Below are positions 33,233-40,611 of a stretch of 40,611 nucleotides of DNA, in pieces. The notes beneath the pieces are model-generated. The model saw nothing but the letters and a program-made list of their open reading frames with translations, did no database searches and was not told the DNA's origin. Made by a program: the position numbers and the translations under genes. The first letter of the stretch is position 1; each line of letters opens with the position of its first letter. The DNA comes from Deltaproteobacteria bacterium (GTDB taxonomy: Bacteria > Desulfobacterota > Dissulfuribacteria > Dissulfuribacterales > QOAL01). The stretch lies in the NCBI GenBank assembly GCA_027028245.1, contig JALVJO010000048.1, positions 1-40,611 of the forward strand. The letters run 5' to 3'.

Positions 33233-33699
33233 GGCAGAAAGACTCCTGTCTAGTTAGTGGGTTTCGGCTTTCCGGAAATGATTGTTAAAGCCAGCCATTC
33301 CGGTCTGACAGCCTTCGATATCATCCCTGCCCTTGCTGGAACAGGGAACTGATCTCCGGACTGATTTTTTAGTCAAAGCACGTGGGTTTTGCAAGAAAAT
33401 TGTCTTGAAATCTCACATAGACGACCAAAGTAATGAAAAAAGCAAGAATACATCCGGGATGAACCCTGAAACCTGAATCCTGCAATCAGCAAGTATGCCA
33501 CAGATGGCAGACAAAAGGCACCAGGTACTTTATGTACTTCGAGTGGCTGACAAGGCTGTATATCCGCTGAAACCGGCAATCCAGGCGGGTGCCGGACATT
33601 GGCAAGAATATGAAGCAGCCGCATTATTAGGAAAGATAATGAACAGTATGAATTTGCAGCCTGTATAGGAACAGGCGAAAAGACAGAATATTGACGGAA
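33233..33699. other. 467-bp intergenic region without a recognised gene
   Basis: Between secDF and nrdR. Short open frames (for example 33373-33624 minus) have no recognisable features. It contains a palindromic GTAC-TTTAT-GTAC at about 33537-33549 and a short CCTGAA-type tandem near 33466-33480. It may be remnant repeat DNA. I see no convincing promoter, RNA gene or terminator. Confidence 0.4.
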
Positions 33700-34164
33700 T
33701 CAGGAAGAAGAATCCTTTGCCAGCAGCTCCTGAAGCTGTTCCATGAATTCCTTGAGGTCCTTGAATTGCTTGTAGACAGAGGCAAAACGGACATAGGCCA
33801 CATCATCCCAATCCCGGAGCTGCGACATGACCCTTTCGCCAATGATTCGGCTGTCGATCTCCGCAGTACCCCTTTCCTGGATAAATCTTTCGAGTTCATC
33901 CACAAAGGTTTCCACCTGATGGACGCTTATGGGCCTTTTCTCACAGGCCTTGAGTATGCCCTCTATCACCTTTCTTCTTTCGAATGCTTCGCGGCGCCCG
34001 TCCTTTTTCACCACCATGGGCTGGAACTCTTCCAACTGTTCATAGGTGGTGAAACGTTCCGAGCAGTTAAGGCATTCACGGCGTCTTCTTATGGCCCTGC
34101 CATTCCTGGCCGGCCTGGAATCCACTACCTTGGAATTTTCATGGTCGCAAAAGGGACATCTCAT
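33700..34164 (-). CDS. nrdR: Transcriptional repressor NrdR
   Basis: 154 residues, the usual length. Zinc ribbon with Cys-3, Cys-6 (MRCPFC) and Cys-31, Cys-34 (CLNC), the conserved [19 protein letters not shown] between them, then an ATP-cone domain ([30 protein letters not shown]). NrdR senses ATP/dATP and represses ribonucleotide reductase genes at NrdR boxes. No nrd gene is in the window. The third MITE-like copy lies 117 nt upstream of the start. Confidence 0.97.
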   Translation of the reverse strand: MRCPFCDHENSKVVDSRPARNGRAIRRRRECLNCSERFTTYEQLEEFQPMVVKKDGRREAFERRKVIEGILKACEKRPISVHQVETFVDELERFIQERGTAEIDSRIIGERVMSQLRDWDDVAYVRFASVYKQFKDLKEFMEQLQELLAKDSSS

Positions 34165-34281
34165 GCCGGATTATTAACACTAAAAGTCAACCCCTGACAA
34201 TGTAAAAACCCCTGAACGCAGGATACAAAAACCAAAAGGCACCTGGATCAGACACAAAATCTTGTAGAACCACCCTGAAAT

Positions 34282-34506
34282 AGGAGCATTTCCAGTTTGT
34301 CCCCCATTTATGCCACTGGCAAGGAAGGTGTGTTTCTTGACAGGTTTCACCACAAGGAAGCCAACTTCAGCCGCACTCAAGCCAGCGAAATTGGCGATGC
34401 CTGAATTCGAGAAGAATTTGAAACTTGCACAGCGGCTTGGTGAACCTTGAAAGAAATGCACCGATCCCTGCCCTTTTTCGTCCAGGGACAAACTGGGAAT
34501 GCTCCC
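34282..34506 (+). mobile_element. MITE-like element, copy C (225 bp)
   Basis: The most diverged copy. The left end is AGGAGCATTTCC (two changes from the intact end) and the right end GGGAATGCTCCC. Flanks are CCCTGAAAT at 34273-34281 and CCCTGAAT at 34507-34514, an 8-bp target duplication with one base inserted or lost. It fills most of the 381-bp space between nrdR and fliW. It has the same orientation as copies A and B, and no transposase. Confidence 0.87.
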
Positions 34507-34545
34507 CCCTGAATTTCATAAAACTGTCAATCAAGAGAAAGGATA

Positions 34546-34977
34546 CTATGAAAATTCAAAACGAACCGGATATTTCTTGGGATCGAGAACTGCCTGGCAC
34601 GCACGCCTGTTCTTCACGTTTATGATAAGGGGTCCAAGGAGATTGGCGGAAAGTTTCACGGGCTTTTCGCCATTACCAGACCTGAAGGTGACAAGGACCA
34701 GGACTTCGGCCTCTGAAGACTCCTCCAGTTCCAGTTCCTGCTCCATTTCATCCGGGATCTCGAAATTATAATCATCCACAATGATTGCAGGATTAATGAC
34801 AACAAAGGCCAGCTCCGGGCTTTCCAGGCTCTGAAGCCAGAAAAACGGGGAATTTTCATCATGGGGCAAAAGGGCATAATGCCTGTCTTCCGGGAAACCG
34901 AGTATGCCTCTTTCGAATGTTATTATCTTGTCCTTGTCTATTTCTATTGAACCGAATCTTGTGGTTTCTACCTTCAT
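34546..34977 (-). CDS. fliW: Flagellar assembly factor FliW
   Basis: 143 residues with the FliW pattern: VETTRFGSIEIDKDKIITFERGILGFPEDRHYALL, FFWLQSLESPELAFVVINP and LSANLLGPLIINVKNRRACQAVL. FliW binds both CsrA and flagellin; when flagellin is exported, freed FliW inhibits CsrA. It is the last gene of the flgN-flgK-flgL-csrA-fliW unit, 65 nt after csrA, which is the usual arrangement for this partner-switch pair. Confidence 0.95.
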   Translation of the reverse strand: MKVETTRFGSIEIDKDKIITFERGILGFPEDRHYALLPHDENSPFFWLQSLESPELAFVVINPAIIVDDYNFEIPDEMEQELELEESSEAEVLVLVTFRSGNGEKPVKLSANLLGPLIINVKNRRACQAVLDPKKYPVRFEFS

Positions 34978-35042
34978 TTATGTCTTCGCTTTCTTACTGT
35001 TACGGGAGGTGGAGACGTGATTATTTCAGGAGCCGAATCAGG

Positions 35043-35270
35043 TTACTGACCAGTAAAATCCTTCAGTTCCATTCCTTGACCTGCGGCACTTGCTGCAGCA
35101 AGCCTGTTTTCCTCAAGTATCTTCTGGTAGACTTCTTCCCGGTGAATAGCAAGCTTCTTCGGGGCGTTTATGCCCAGCCTTACCTTGCCCTTTTTCATCT
35201 CCAGCACCACGATTTCTATATCATCTCCCACCCTTATCTTTTCACCCGTCTTCCTGGAAAATATTAACAA
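35043..35270 (-). CDS. csrA: Carbon storage regulator CsrA
   Basis: 75 residues from a TTG at 35270, preceded by GGGAGGG with 4 nt spacing; the frame extends to 35300, but CsrA homology begins at the TTG (MLIFSRKTGEKI). It binds GGA-containing hairpins in mRNA leaders, in this context probably that of the flagellin mRNA. RNA-binding residues are largely kept: Arg-6 and Arg-44 (AIHREEVY); position 4 is Phe instead of Leu. A C-terminal extension follows residue 55, as in FliW-controlled CsrA proteins. The site GGGAGGG itself contains GGA, so autoregulation is possible. Confidence 0.95.
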   Translation of the reverse strand: MLIFSRKTGEKIRVGDDIEIVVLEMKKGKVRLGINAPKKLAIHREEVYQKILEENRLAAASAAGQGMELKDFTGQ

Positions 35271-35317
35271 GTTGCCCTCCCTGGCATAACAAAGAAACAC
35301 CCAACAAAAATCAACTA

Positions 35318-36214
35318 TTAAAGATAATCCGCCAGCGTCACGTGCATTACCTTTGATGCTGCCCCCAGAGCCGCCTGATAGGCAGTCTGCGTTGCGCTGA
35401 GAGAATTAATGGCTTCTATCATATCAGTGTCTTCCACATCTGAAAGAACCTGCCTGTTTATTATTCCCATGGAATCTGCCATTTCATCTTTTACTTCCAG
35501 GGAATTGGCCATGGCCCCGAGTTCGGCTGTCTTATCACTTACGTAATCTATGGACAGATCTATCTTACCCAGGGCATTTTCTATGTTCGGCTGACTATCT
35601 GCCATAAGGCTGTCATAAAGATCCTTAAGGGCCTGGAAAGAACCGCTTTCCATCAAGCTGGTTTGTCCATCAAGGTTGATCTTCTGTTTTTTGCCAGACG
35701 AGACATCCAGGGTGATTTCTTCACGGTTTCCCGTGTATTCAACATTCATGTCCCTGTCCATAACGAAGGGGGCTTCGCCCGCAGGATATCCGGTGGTCCT
35801 GGTTCCGGCCAAGATGTATCTGTTTCCCAGCCTTGTGTTTCCCAGGCTTACGACTTCTTCAAGTATGGCCTTTATCTCCTGGGCAATGGCCTTTCTTGTC
35901 CCTGCGTTTTGTGTATCATTTGCTGCTTCAACTGCCAGTTCCTTTGCCCGGGTCAGCCTGTCGGTGACATGGGTCATCACGTTCTCCGTGGCCATGACCC
36001 ATCCACTGCCGTAAGATATGCCCCTTTTGTACTGTTCGGTTTCTGCAAGGGAATCCCTTAGTCCCAGGGCATGGGTCAGTTTGACAGGCGCGTCGGAAGG
36101 TACCTGGTATTGCTTGCCCGAGGATATGCTGTCTGTCAAGCCTGCAAGGCGTTCCGTGAGCCTTGAAAGATCCAGATCGATCTGGCTGTACATTGTATTC
36201 ATGGTCACTCTCAT
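35318..36214 (-). CDS. flgL: Flagellar hook-associated protein 3 FlgL
   Basis: 298 residues, typical length. The N-terminus (MRVTMNTMYSQIDLDLSRLTERLAGLTDSISSGKQYQVPSDAP) and C-terminus (AINSLSATQTAYQAALGAASKVMHVTLADYL) carry the flagellin-like coiled-coil D0/D1 helices. The middle has VSLGNTRLGNRYILAGTRT. FlgL forms the junction between FlgK and the flagellin filament. It sits 49 nt after flgK in the same operon. Confidence 0.94.
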   Translation of the reverse strand: MRVTMNTMYSQIDLDLSRLTERLAGLTDSISSGKQYQVPSDAPVKLTHALGLRDSLAETEQYKRGISYGSGWVMATENVMTHVTDRLTRAKELAVEAANDTQNAGTRKAIAQEIKAILEEVVSLGNTRLGNRYILAGTRTTGYPAGEAPFVMDRDMNVEYTGNREEITLDVSSGKKQKINLDGQTSLMESGSFQALKDLYDSLMADSQPNIENALGKIDLSIDYVSDKTAELGAMANSLEVKDEMADSMGIINRQVLSDVEDTDMIEAINSLSATQTAYQAALGAASKVMHVTLADYL

Positions 36215-36263
36215 GTCATTACCCCTCTATCTTCAGCTGGACAATAAATATTTCATTAGAAAA

Positions 36264-39080
36264 TCACTTGGCATTTAAGAGGGAAAGAAACATCTCATCT
36301 GCCGCCTTTATAAGCTTTGCCGCTGCTGTATAGGCATGCTGGAATTTCAAAAGGTTTGACAGTTCCTCATCTATGGATACACCGGAAATATCCTCCCTCT
36401 TGGCCCTCAGCTCACTGACCGCCCCCTTGGTGAAATCGAGATCCAGCTTGAAGGTTCTCGTGTGTATTCCAACTTTCCCCACCAGGCCCTGATACGCCTG
36501 GCTAAGGGTGGCATCGTTCAGGGCTTCCACAGGTTGGCGGTTGAGATCTCTGAGGGCAAGGGCATTCACGTTGTCGGCCGGATTCAGCACCCCTCCGGCA
36601 GGCGTTGAAAGGCTTAGATAATCCAAAAGACCTGAGGTATCCTCGGCAAAGGCAAAAGAGGCAGCCTCTCCTGCAGCGTATAACTGGAGTTTTCCATTCT
36701 CTATAACGGCCTTAAGGTTTGCCTGGCTGTCCATTTCCGCGCGAATATCTTCCAGGCTGTCGCCGCTGCTTATGTTGATGTGCAGAGGATCTATTACCGT
36801 TGGAGTCGAGGGGTCTGCATCCAGGGCTGCCCCGTTTTCATCATAAAGCATGATGTCAAGAACGCCATCCACCACGCCGGTTCTATAACCATCAATTCCA
36901 TCAAATGTCCTTTCCACTTGGAATGTTCCGGAAACCTCGTCGGACGGACTGGTGAGATTCATGCCGAGATAGTCCCACAAATTGGTATTTGCAGGAGATG
37001 CCGAATCAGACAAACCGGTTATTTCATAGCCTGTGTCAGCTTTTATATGAACCAGCCCATCCTCAACCCAGGCGCTCTTTATGCCGTCCAGAGACTGAAT
37101 GCGATCCAGAATATCATCCAGACTGTCTACCGAGCCTGCTGCATTGTTGACAGTCACGGTATAGGTTACAGGCCCGCCAGGCCCTGAAACAGTAATAAAG
37201 GCATCTCCGTTTTCAATGCTTAGACCAACAGCCCTCCCTGTTTCAACCACAGGTTTGGACACAGAGGAAGCAGCTCCCTGGGCCTCTACCTGGCCGGCGG
37301 CCACCAGCCTTGGATCGTTCAGAAGATCTTGATTGATATCAATGGTGCTGGCATCACTTCCTGTAAAAAAGCTGTTGATTCCCAGGGCCATCAAGACATT
37401 GGAGGTATCATTGCTGAAACCAAAGGAGGCCACCTCGTTGGTGCCATCTACTGCGATGACGAGTCTTCCATCCAGCGAAGTCGCCCTTAAACCATCTATG
37501 GCATCGATATCACTGACAAGGGAATCTAAAGTGGTAGAGCTGTCAACGGTGATGCTTACGGGATCATTTATATTGGAAGTCCCGGTATCCTGATCCAGAA
37601 CATGGCCGGAGGCATCATAAAGCCATATTTTGAAGCTGCCCTCTTTAATATCACTTGAAAACTCCAGACCGGAAGACCTCTGACTAAGGGGCTGAGACGA
37701 ATTTTCAACGGCGTTATTGGCCGTTATTTCGTGCAGGGGGACAAGTCCTATCCCCTGACTATGCTGGCCGTTTACATATTTTATCAACTGCTTGCCCACC
37801 TGGTTCAATTCTTCGATATAGCTTAATGGATATGAACCGTCAAATTTGCCAAGATCAAGCCCTGAGACCCCCCCAGAGATACTTTCTATCTGAAAAGATA
37901 TTGATTCATCGCCGGGATTTATATCCTCAATCCTCAGCCTGCCCTCTGGTGTAATGCTTACCTGAACATTTCCTCCATATTGATTCTCTATAAAGGCTGC
38001 AAAATCTCCAATAGTGCCCGAAACACCATCCCCGTCCACATCAACGGTGCTGTCATAGCTTCCGTTAACTGCAGCGCCGTCACGGTCTGTACCTGAAAAA
38101 ACTATGTTAAACCCCCCTGTGACCGTCACGCCGTCCACATCAGACCATAGCGTGCCCAGTTTTACAGCCTTGCCTCCTGTGGTATTCACGGCTGAACCTA
38201 TAAGCTCTGTCGGGTCCCTGGGTTCCAGCCTCTTTTTAATATCCAGCCATCCGCCGAGTTCTCCCGCGTTTATATCCCTTGTAGTGAGTTCGAACCGCTG
38301 GCCGTTGCTGCCCAGCCAGTTCACGTTCCCGTTCCTCATTTCCAGATGCCAGGATTTGTCATCTTCCACAAGAGGGCTGCCCTGGCCTATCAGGATGGTA
38401 TAGGAACCCCTGTCGGTTTCGAAATAGTGTATATTGGCAAGCTGGGATAACCTGTTGACCAGCTGGTCCCTTTGGTCTCTCAGATCATTGGCAGAATGAT
38501 GGCCTGCCTCTGATGCCACGATCTGGACATTAAGCTCTGCGATCTGGTCTGTGAGCTGGTTTATATCAGTGATGGTGGAATCTATATTCAGGTCTATGTC
38601 CTTGGAAAGCTTTGCCAGGGTGTTATACTTGTCCTTCAATGCCTCAGCCAAGACAGAGGCCCTTTGAAGAAGAGTGGTCCGCTCGGCCATGCCCTCGGCA
38701 TTGTTTGCAAGATCATCCCATCCATTCCAGAAATCTTCCAGAAGGCCGTTGATACCGTTTTCCTCCACCTCATTCAGGCTGCCTTCGATAATCTGCATAC
38801 CTGATAGCCTTGTTTCAAGGCCGCTCATATTGGAGGTCTTTCCAAAAAGGGTCTGGGTTATAAACCTGTCGTATGCCCTTACAATATCTGTGGCATCTAC
38901 CCCGTTTCCCATAGGTCCGATAAATGTGGGTGTGGGGTCCTTGGCCGACAACTCTACGTTCTGTCTTGAGTAGCCGGGGGTATTGACATTTGAAATATTG
39001 TGACCAATGGTCTGCAAACTGGTTTGCTGAGCCAAAAGTCCTACTTTGCCGATATTCAACAGATTGGTCAGGCCTGCCAC
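36264..39080 (-). CDS. flgK: Flagellar hook-associated protein 1 FlgK, unusually large
   Basis: 938 residues; most FlgK proteins have about 450-650. GTG start with GGAGG 5 nt upstream. The N-terminal flagellar rod motif LLAQQTSLQTIGHNISNVNTPGYSRQ (15-40) and the C-terminal helix VSIDEELSNLLKFQHAYTAAAKLI (901-924) are intact, so the junction core is normal. The extra length is in the surface-exposed middle. Residues about 482-575 and 741-830 are clear repeats of one beta-rich unit (KIWLYD/DIMLYD..., DPVSI/DPLHI..., ASFGFSNDTS/ASFAFAEDTS). Less similar related stretches lie at about 320-410 and 620-712. The domain expansion probably arose by internal duplication. Confidence 0.95.
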   Translation of the reverse strand: MAGLTNLLNIGKVGLLAQQTSLQTIGHNISNVNTPGYSRQNVELSAKDPTPTFIGPMGNGVDATDIVRAYDRFITQTLFGKTSNMSGLETRLSGMQIIEGSLNEVEENGINGLLEDFWNGWDDLANNAEGMAERTTLLQRASVLAEALKDKYNTLAKLSKDIDLNIDSTITDINQLTDQIAELNVQIVASEAGHHSANDLRDQRDQLVNRLSQLANIHYFETDRGSYTILIGQGSPLVEDDKSWHLEMRNGNVNWLGSNGQRFELTTRDINAGELGGWLDIKKRLEPRDPTELIGSAVNTTGGKAVKLGTLWSDVDGVTVTGGFNIVFSGTDRDGAAVNGSYDSTVDVDGDGVSGTIGDFAAFIENQYGGNVQVSITPEGRLRIEDINPGDESISFQIESISGGVSGLDLGKFDGSYPLSYIEELNQVGKQLIKYVNGQHSQGIGLVPLHEITANNAVENSSQPLSQRSSGLEFSSDIKEGSFKIWLYDASGHVLDQDTGTSNINDPVSITVDSSTTLDSLVSDIDAIDGLRATSLDGRLVIAVDGTNEVASFGFSNDTSNVLMALGINSFFTGSDASTIDINQDLLNDPRLVAAGQVEAQGAASSVSKPVVETGRAVGLSIENGDAFITVSGPGGPVTYTVTVNNAAGSVDSLDDILDRIQSLDGIKSAWVEDGLVHIKADTGYEITGLSDSASPANTNLWDYLGMNLTSPSDEVSGTFQVERTFDGIDGYRTGVVDGVLDIMLYDENGAALDADPSTPTVIDPLHINISSGDSLEDIRAEMDSQANLKAVIENGKLQLYAAGEAASFAFAEDTSGLLDYLSLSTPAGGVLNPADNVNALALRDLNRQPVEALNDATLSQAYQGLVGKVGIHTRTFKLDLDFTKGAVSELRAKREDISGVSIDEELSNLLKFQHAYTAAAKLIKAADEMFLSLLNAK

Positions 39081-39092
39081 CTTGTCCTCCTT

Positions 39093-39731
39093 TTATTTTC
39101 CGGGCTGCACTCCGGGATACCTGCCCGCCTGCCGAGCACTATTTCCAGCGACCCTTGAAGGATGAAGACCCTGGCTTCGGGATTGCCTGGTAAGCATTTC
39201 AATATCCCTTTCCCTGCGGTATGCAATGGATTTTCCAGGAGGAAGATAAGTTGCGGTCTTTCTCAGCCTGTTTCCTGACAAGATTTCCATGAGTTCATTG
39301 GAAAAATCCAACCTTTCTTTCACCCATGTCATGGTCCGTCTATTTGTTATGGCAACCTTTATCTTCAGGTTCGCCCTCTGGATGTGAAAGGCCATGAGGC
39401 GTTTTCCATGTTCGAAAGACAGGCAGCAAAGAAGCCTGGAGATGGTATTGCCTGGAACACTGCTTCCACCAGCGACCATTTCTTCCAGAACAAGTTTCAG
39501 TTCCTTCTCACTCCTGGTTATATGATCACAAAGGATCTCTTTTCCTCTGGAAAACCGATAAAGGCTGGTAAATTCACCCCTTAAAACTGCCTTCCATTCT
39601 GCCTGCACCAGCTGGTCAAGCTGGCTCCAGGACTTCAGAATGTCACTCATTAAATCCAGGGCCTCTTTGGCGAGAAGCCTTTCACTCGGCTGTTCCGGAA
39701 TGTCCCTTCTTTGCTGCATCAGATTATTCAT
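39093..39731 (-). CDS. flgN: FlgN-like flagellar chaperone
   Basis: 212 residues; ATG with GAGG 8 nt upstream. The sequence is helical and charged (LMSDILKSWSQLDQLVQAEWKAVLRGEFTSLYRFSRGKEILCDHI), typical of FlgN family chaperones that escort FlgK and FlgL to the export gate. Direct motifs are weak. The call relies on position, immediately before flgK, and on the overall helical pattern. The C-terminal 50 residues are basic and look disordered. Confidence 0.75.
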   Translation of the reverse strand: MNNLMQQRRDIPEQPSERLLAKEALDLMSDILKSWSQLDQLVQAEWKAVLRGEFTSLYRFSRGKEILCDHITRSEKELKLVLEEMVAGGSSVPGNTISRLLCCLSFEHGKRLMAFHIQRANLKIKVAITNRRTMTWVKERLDFSNELMEILSGNRLRKTATYLPPGKSIAYRRERDIEMLTRQSRSQGLHPSRVAGNSARQAGRYPGVQPGK

Positions 39732-39762
39732 GATTAATTCCTCAAAATGAGCTTTTCGGCCT

Positions 39763-40074
39763 CTATTTCAAACTTGCCGAAAGATTCTCGTAAAGCATCT
39801 CGGCGATCCCCATGCCTTTGCCGCTGGAAATCTCTTTGGCGATCTGCCGGTCAAACATGCTGTTGTAGATGTCTTTCTGAAGACTGTCCGGAAAGAGACC
39901 GCCCTTTGGCACGCCCTTTCTCATCTCCTTCAGCATCATGTTTATGAATATTTCCTCAAAGCCCTGGCAGGCTTCCTTGAGTCTTCCATCATCGGCCTTC
40001 TCCTTCAAAATCCTGCCGTCCAGGGCAGGACAGCCAATCAGGGAATCAGAATTTATGGTTAATGGCATATTCAT
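39763..40074 (-). CDS. flgJ: Short FlgJ-type rod-binding protein
   Basis: 103 residues from ATG at 40074 (AAAGG 5 nt upstream; a TTG at 40089 overlaps flgI). It contains the rod-binding domain ACQGFEEIFINMMLKEMRKGVPKGGLFPDSLQKDIYNSMFDRQIAKEIS...GMGIAEMLYENL. The muramidase domain present in E. coli FlgJ is missing; many other bacteria also have this single-domain form and use a separate peptidoglycan hydrolase. Follows flgI, with flgN 31 nt downstream. Confidence 0.92.
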   Translation of the reverse strand: MNMPLTINSDSLIGCPALDGRILKEKADDGRLKEACQGFEEIFINMMLKEMRKGVPKGGLFPDSLQKDIYNSMFDRQIAKEISSGKGMGIAEMLYENLSASLK

Positions 40075-40085
40075 TTTTACCTTTA

Positions 40086-40611
40086 TCAAATCACCTGGAG
40101 GTCAGCCTGGAGGGCGCCTGATGCCTTGATGGACTGCATTATGGCTATAAGATCCCTGGGAGTCACCCCCACGGCGTTCAGTGCAGCAACCAGCTGGCCT
40201 ATGGTGGCCCCGCGATTCAACAGGACAAGTTTACCTCCGCCTTCATTGACCTTGACCTCTGTATTCGGGGTTACAACAGTCCGGCCTCCCCTGGAAAAGG
40301 GTGCAGGCTGGGAGACCCCGGGACTTTCCTTTATCTGGATACTGAGGTTTCCATGGGCAACAGCCACGGTTGAAATACGCACCTGATTGCCCATAACCAC
40401 CGTGCCGGTTCTTTCATCAAGTATTACCCTGGCTGTGGTGTCCGGTGTAACTTCAACGTTTTCAATGGCAGCCATGAGAGATACCGGGGAGCCGTCATAT
40501 TCTGGAGGCACCTTGAGGTCCACTGTTTCAGCATCCACAGGCCTTGCAAATTCTGCCCCCAGGCTGTCGTTTATGGCATCAGCGACCCTGGAAACTGTGG
40601 TAAAGTCAGGA
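40086..40611 (-). CDS. flgI: Flagellar P-ring protein FlgI (5' end outside window)
   Basis: The reading frame is open to the right edge of the window; 174 codons of the C-terminal part are visible (PDFTTVSRVADAIN...). FlgI-like motifs include RVILDERTGTVVMGNQVRISTVAVAHGNLSIQI and TIGQLVAALNAVGVTPRDLIAIMQSIKASGALQADLQVI at the C-terminus. It forms the P ring around the rod in the periplasm. It is the first gene of the visible flagellar cluster, which runs flgI-flgJ-flgN-flgK-flgL-csrA-fliW. Confidence 0.95.
   Translation of the reverse strand, partial: PDFTTVSRVADAINDSLGAEFARPVDAETVDLKVPPEYDGSPVSLMAAIENVEVTPDTTARVILDERTGTVVMGNQVRISTVAVAHGNLSIQIKESPGVSQPAPFSRGGRTVVTPNTEVKVNEGGGKLVLLNRGATIGQLVAALNAVGVTPRDLIAIMQSIKASGALQADLQVI

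Noticed and set aside
33373-33624. Short minus-strand open frame (83 codons) upstream of nrdR
   Set aside because: No motifs or ribosome binding site; it looks like repeat-derived or random sequence.
1-40611. CRISPR arrays, tRNA or rRNA genes, prophage
   Set aside because: No regular short repeats with spacers, no tRNA cloverleaf-like CCA ends or rRNA sequence, and no phage structural genes were noticed.

Overview
The window looks like a chromosomal segment of an anaerobic, Gram-negative, flagellated bacterium, most likely of the Desulfobacterota (former Deltaproteobacteria). This is an inference from gene content: a type II secretion operon, fused class I fumarase, BioD-like/phosphotransacetylase Pta, FliW-CsrA flagellar control, an HflX of the IYGN...GL type and a small zinc-ribbon selenoprotein. 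No rRNA or tRNA gene and no CRISPR array was seen.

Layout. (1) 1-8356, plus strand: a tightly overlapping type II secretion operon gspF-H-I-J-K-L-M-D and a GspC-like gene; gspG is absent from its usual place between gspF and gspH. (2) 8413-11267, plus: siroheme synthase (dehydrogenase/chelatase), CcsA-type heme-handling membrane protein and hemA, a tetrapyrrole cluster. (3) 11280-13300: an MscS channel (minus) divergent from rpsT and an LEA-2-type lipoprotein (plus). (4) 13583-18399, minus: a divergent ATP-type PEP carboxykinase-like gene, pta and a cytosolic Amidase_3 enzyme. (5) 18748-21404, plus: trkH-trkA potassium uptake and a DUF1992 protein. (6) 21429-24545, minus: parA-parB and a fused class I fumarase. 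(7) 24671-26332, plus: hflX, apparently with a non-canonical start codon. (8) 26524-33232, minus: a secDF fusion, then a compact unit murA-moaA-gcvH-like-fabD and a previously hidden selenoprotein gene. (9) 33700-40611, minus: nrdR, then a flagellar operon read in the order flgI-flgJ-flgN-flgK-flgL-csrA-fliW.

The most notable item is the small gene at 26524-26727 (minus). It has an in-frame TGA between two CxxC motifs, and a 6-bp hairpin with loop AGGTGT starts 9 nt after the TGA, which is the expected layout of a bacterial SECIS element. Conventional ORF calling misses it. Second, three copies of a ~225-234-bp non-autonomous element (MITE-like) lie at 13303-13536, 18431-18654 and 34282-34506. 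They have 5'-GGGAGCATTCCC terminal inverted repeats and 8-bp target duplications, and all point the same way. Others include a GcvH-like protein without the lipoyl lysine, a 938-residue FlgK with internally repeated domains, a divergent PckA, and UUG starts with strong Shine-Dalgarno sequences for rpsT and csrA.
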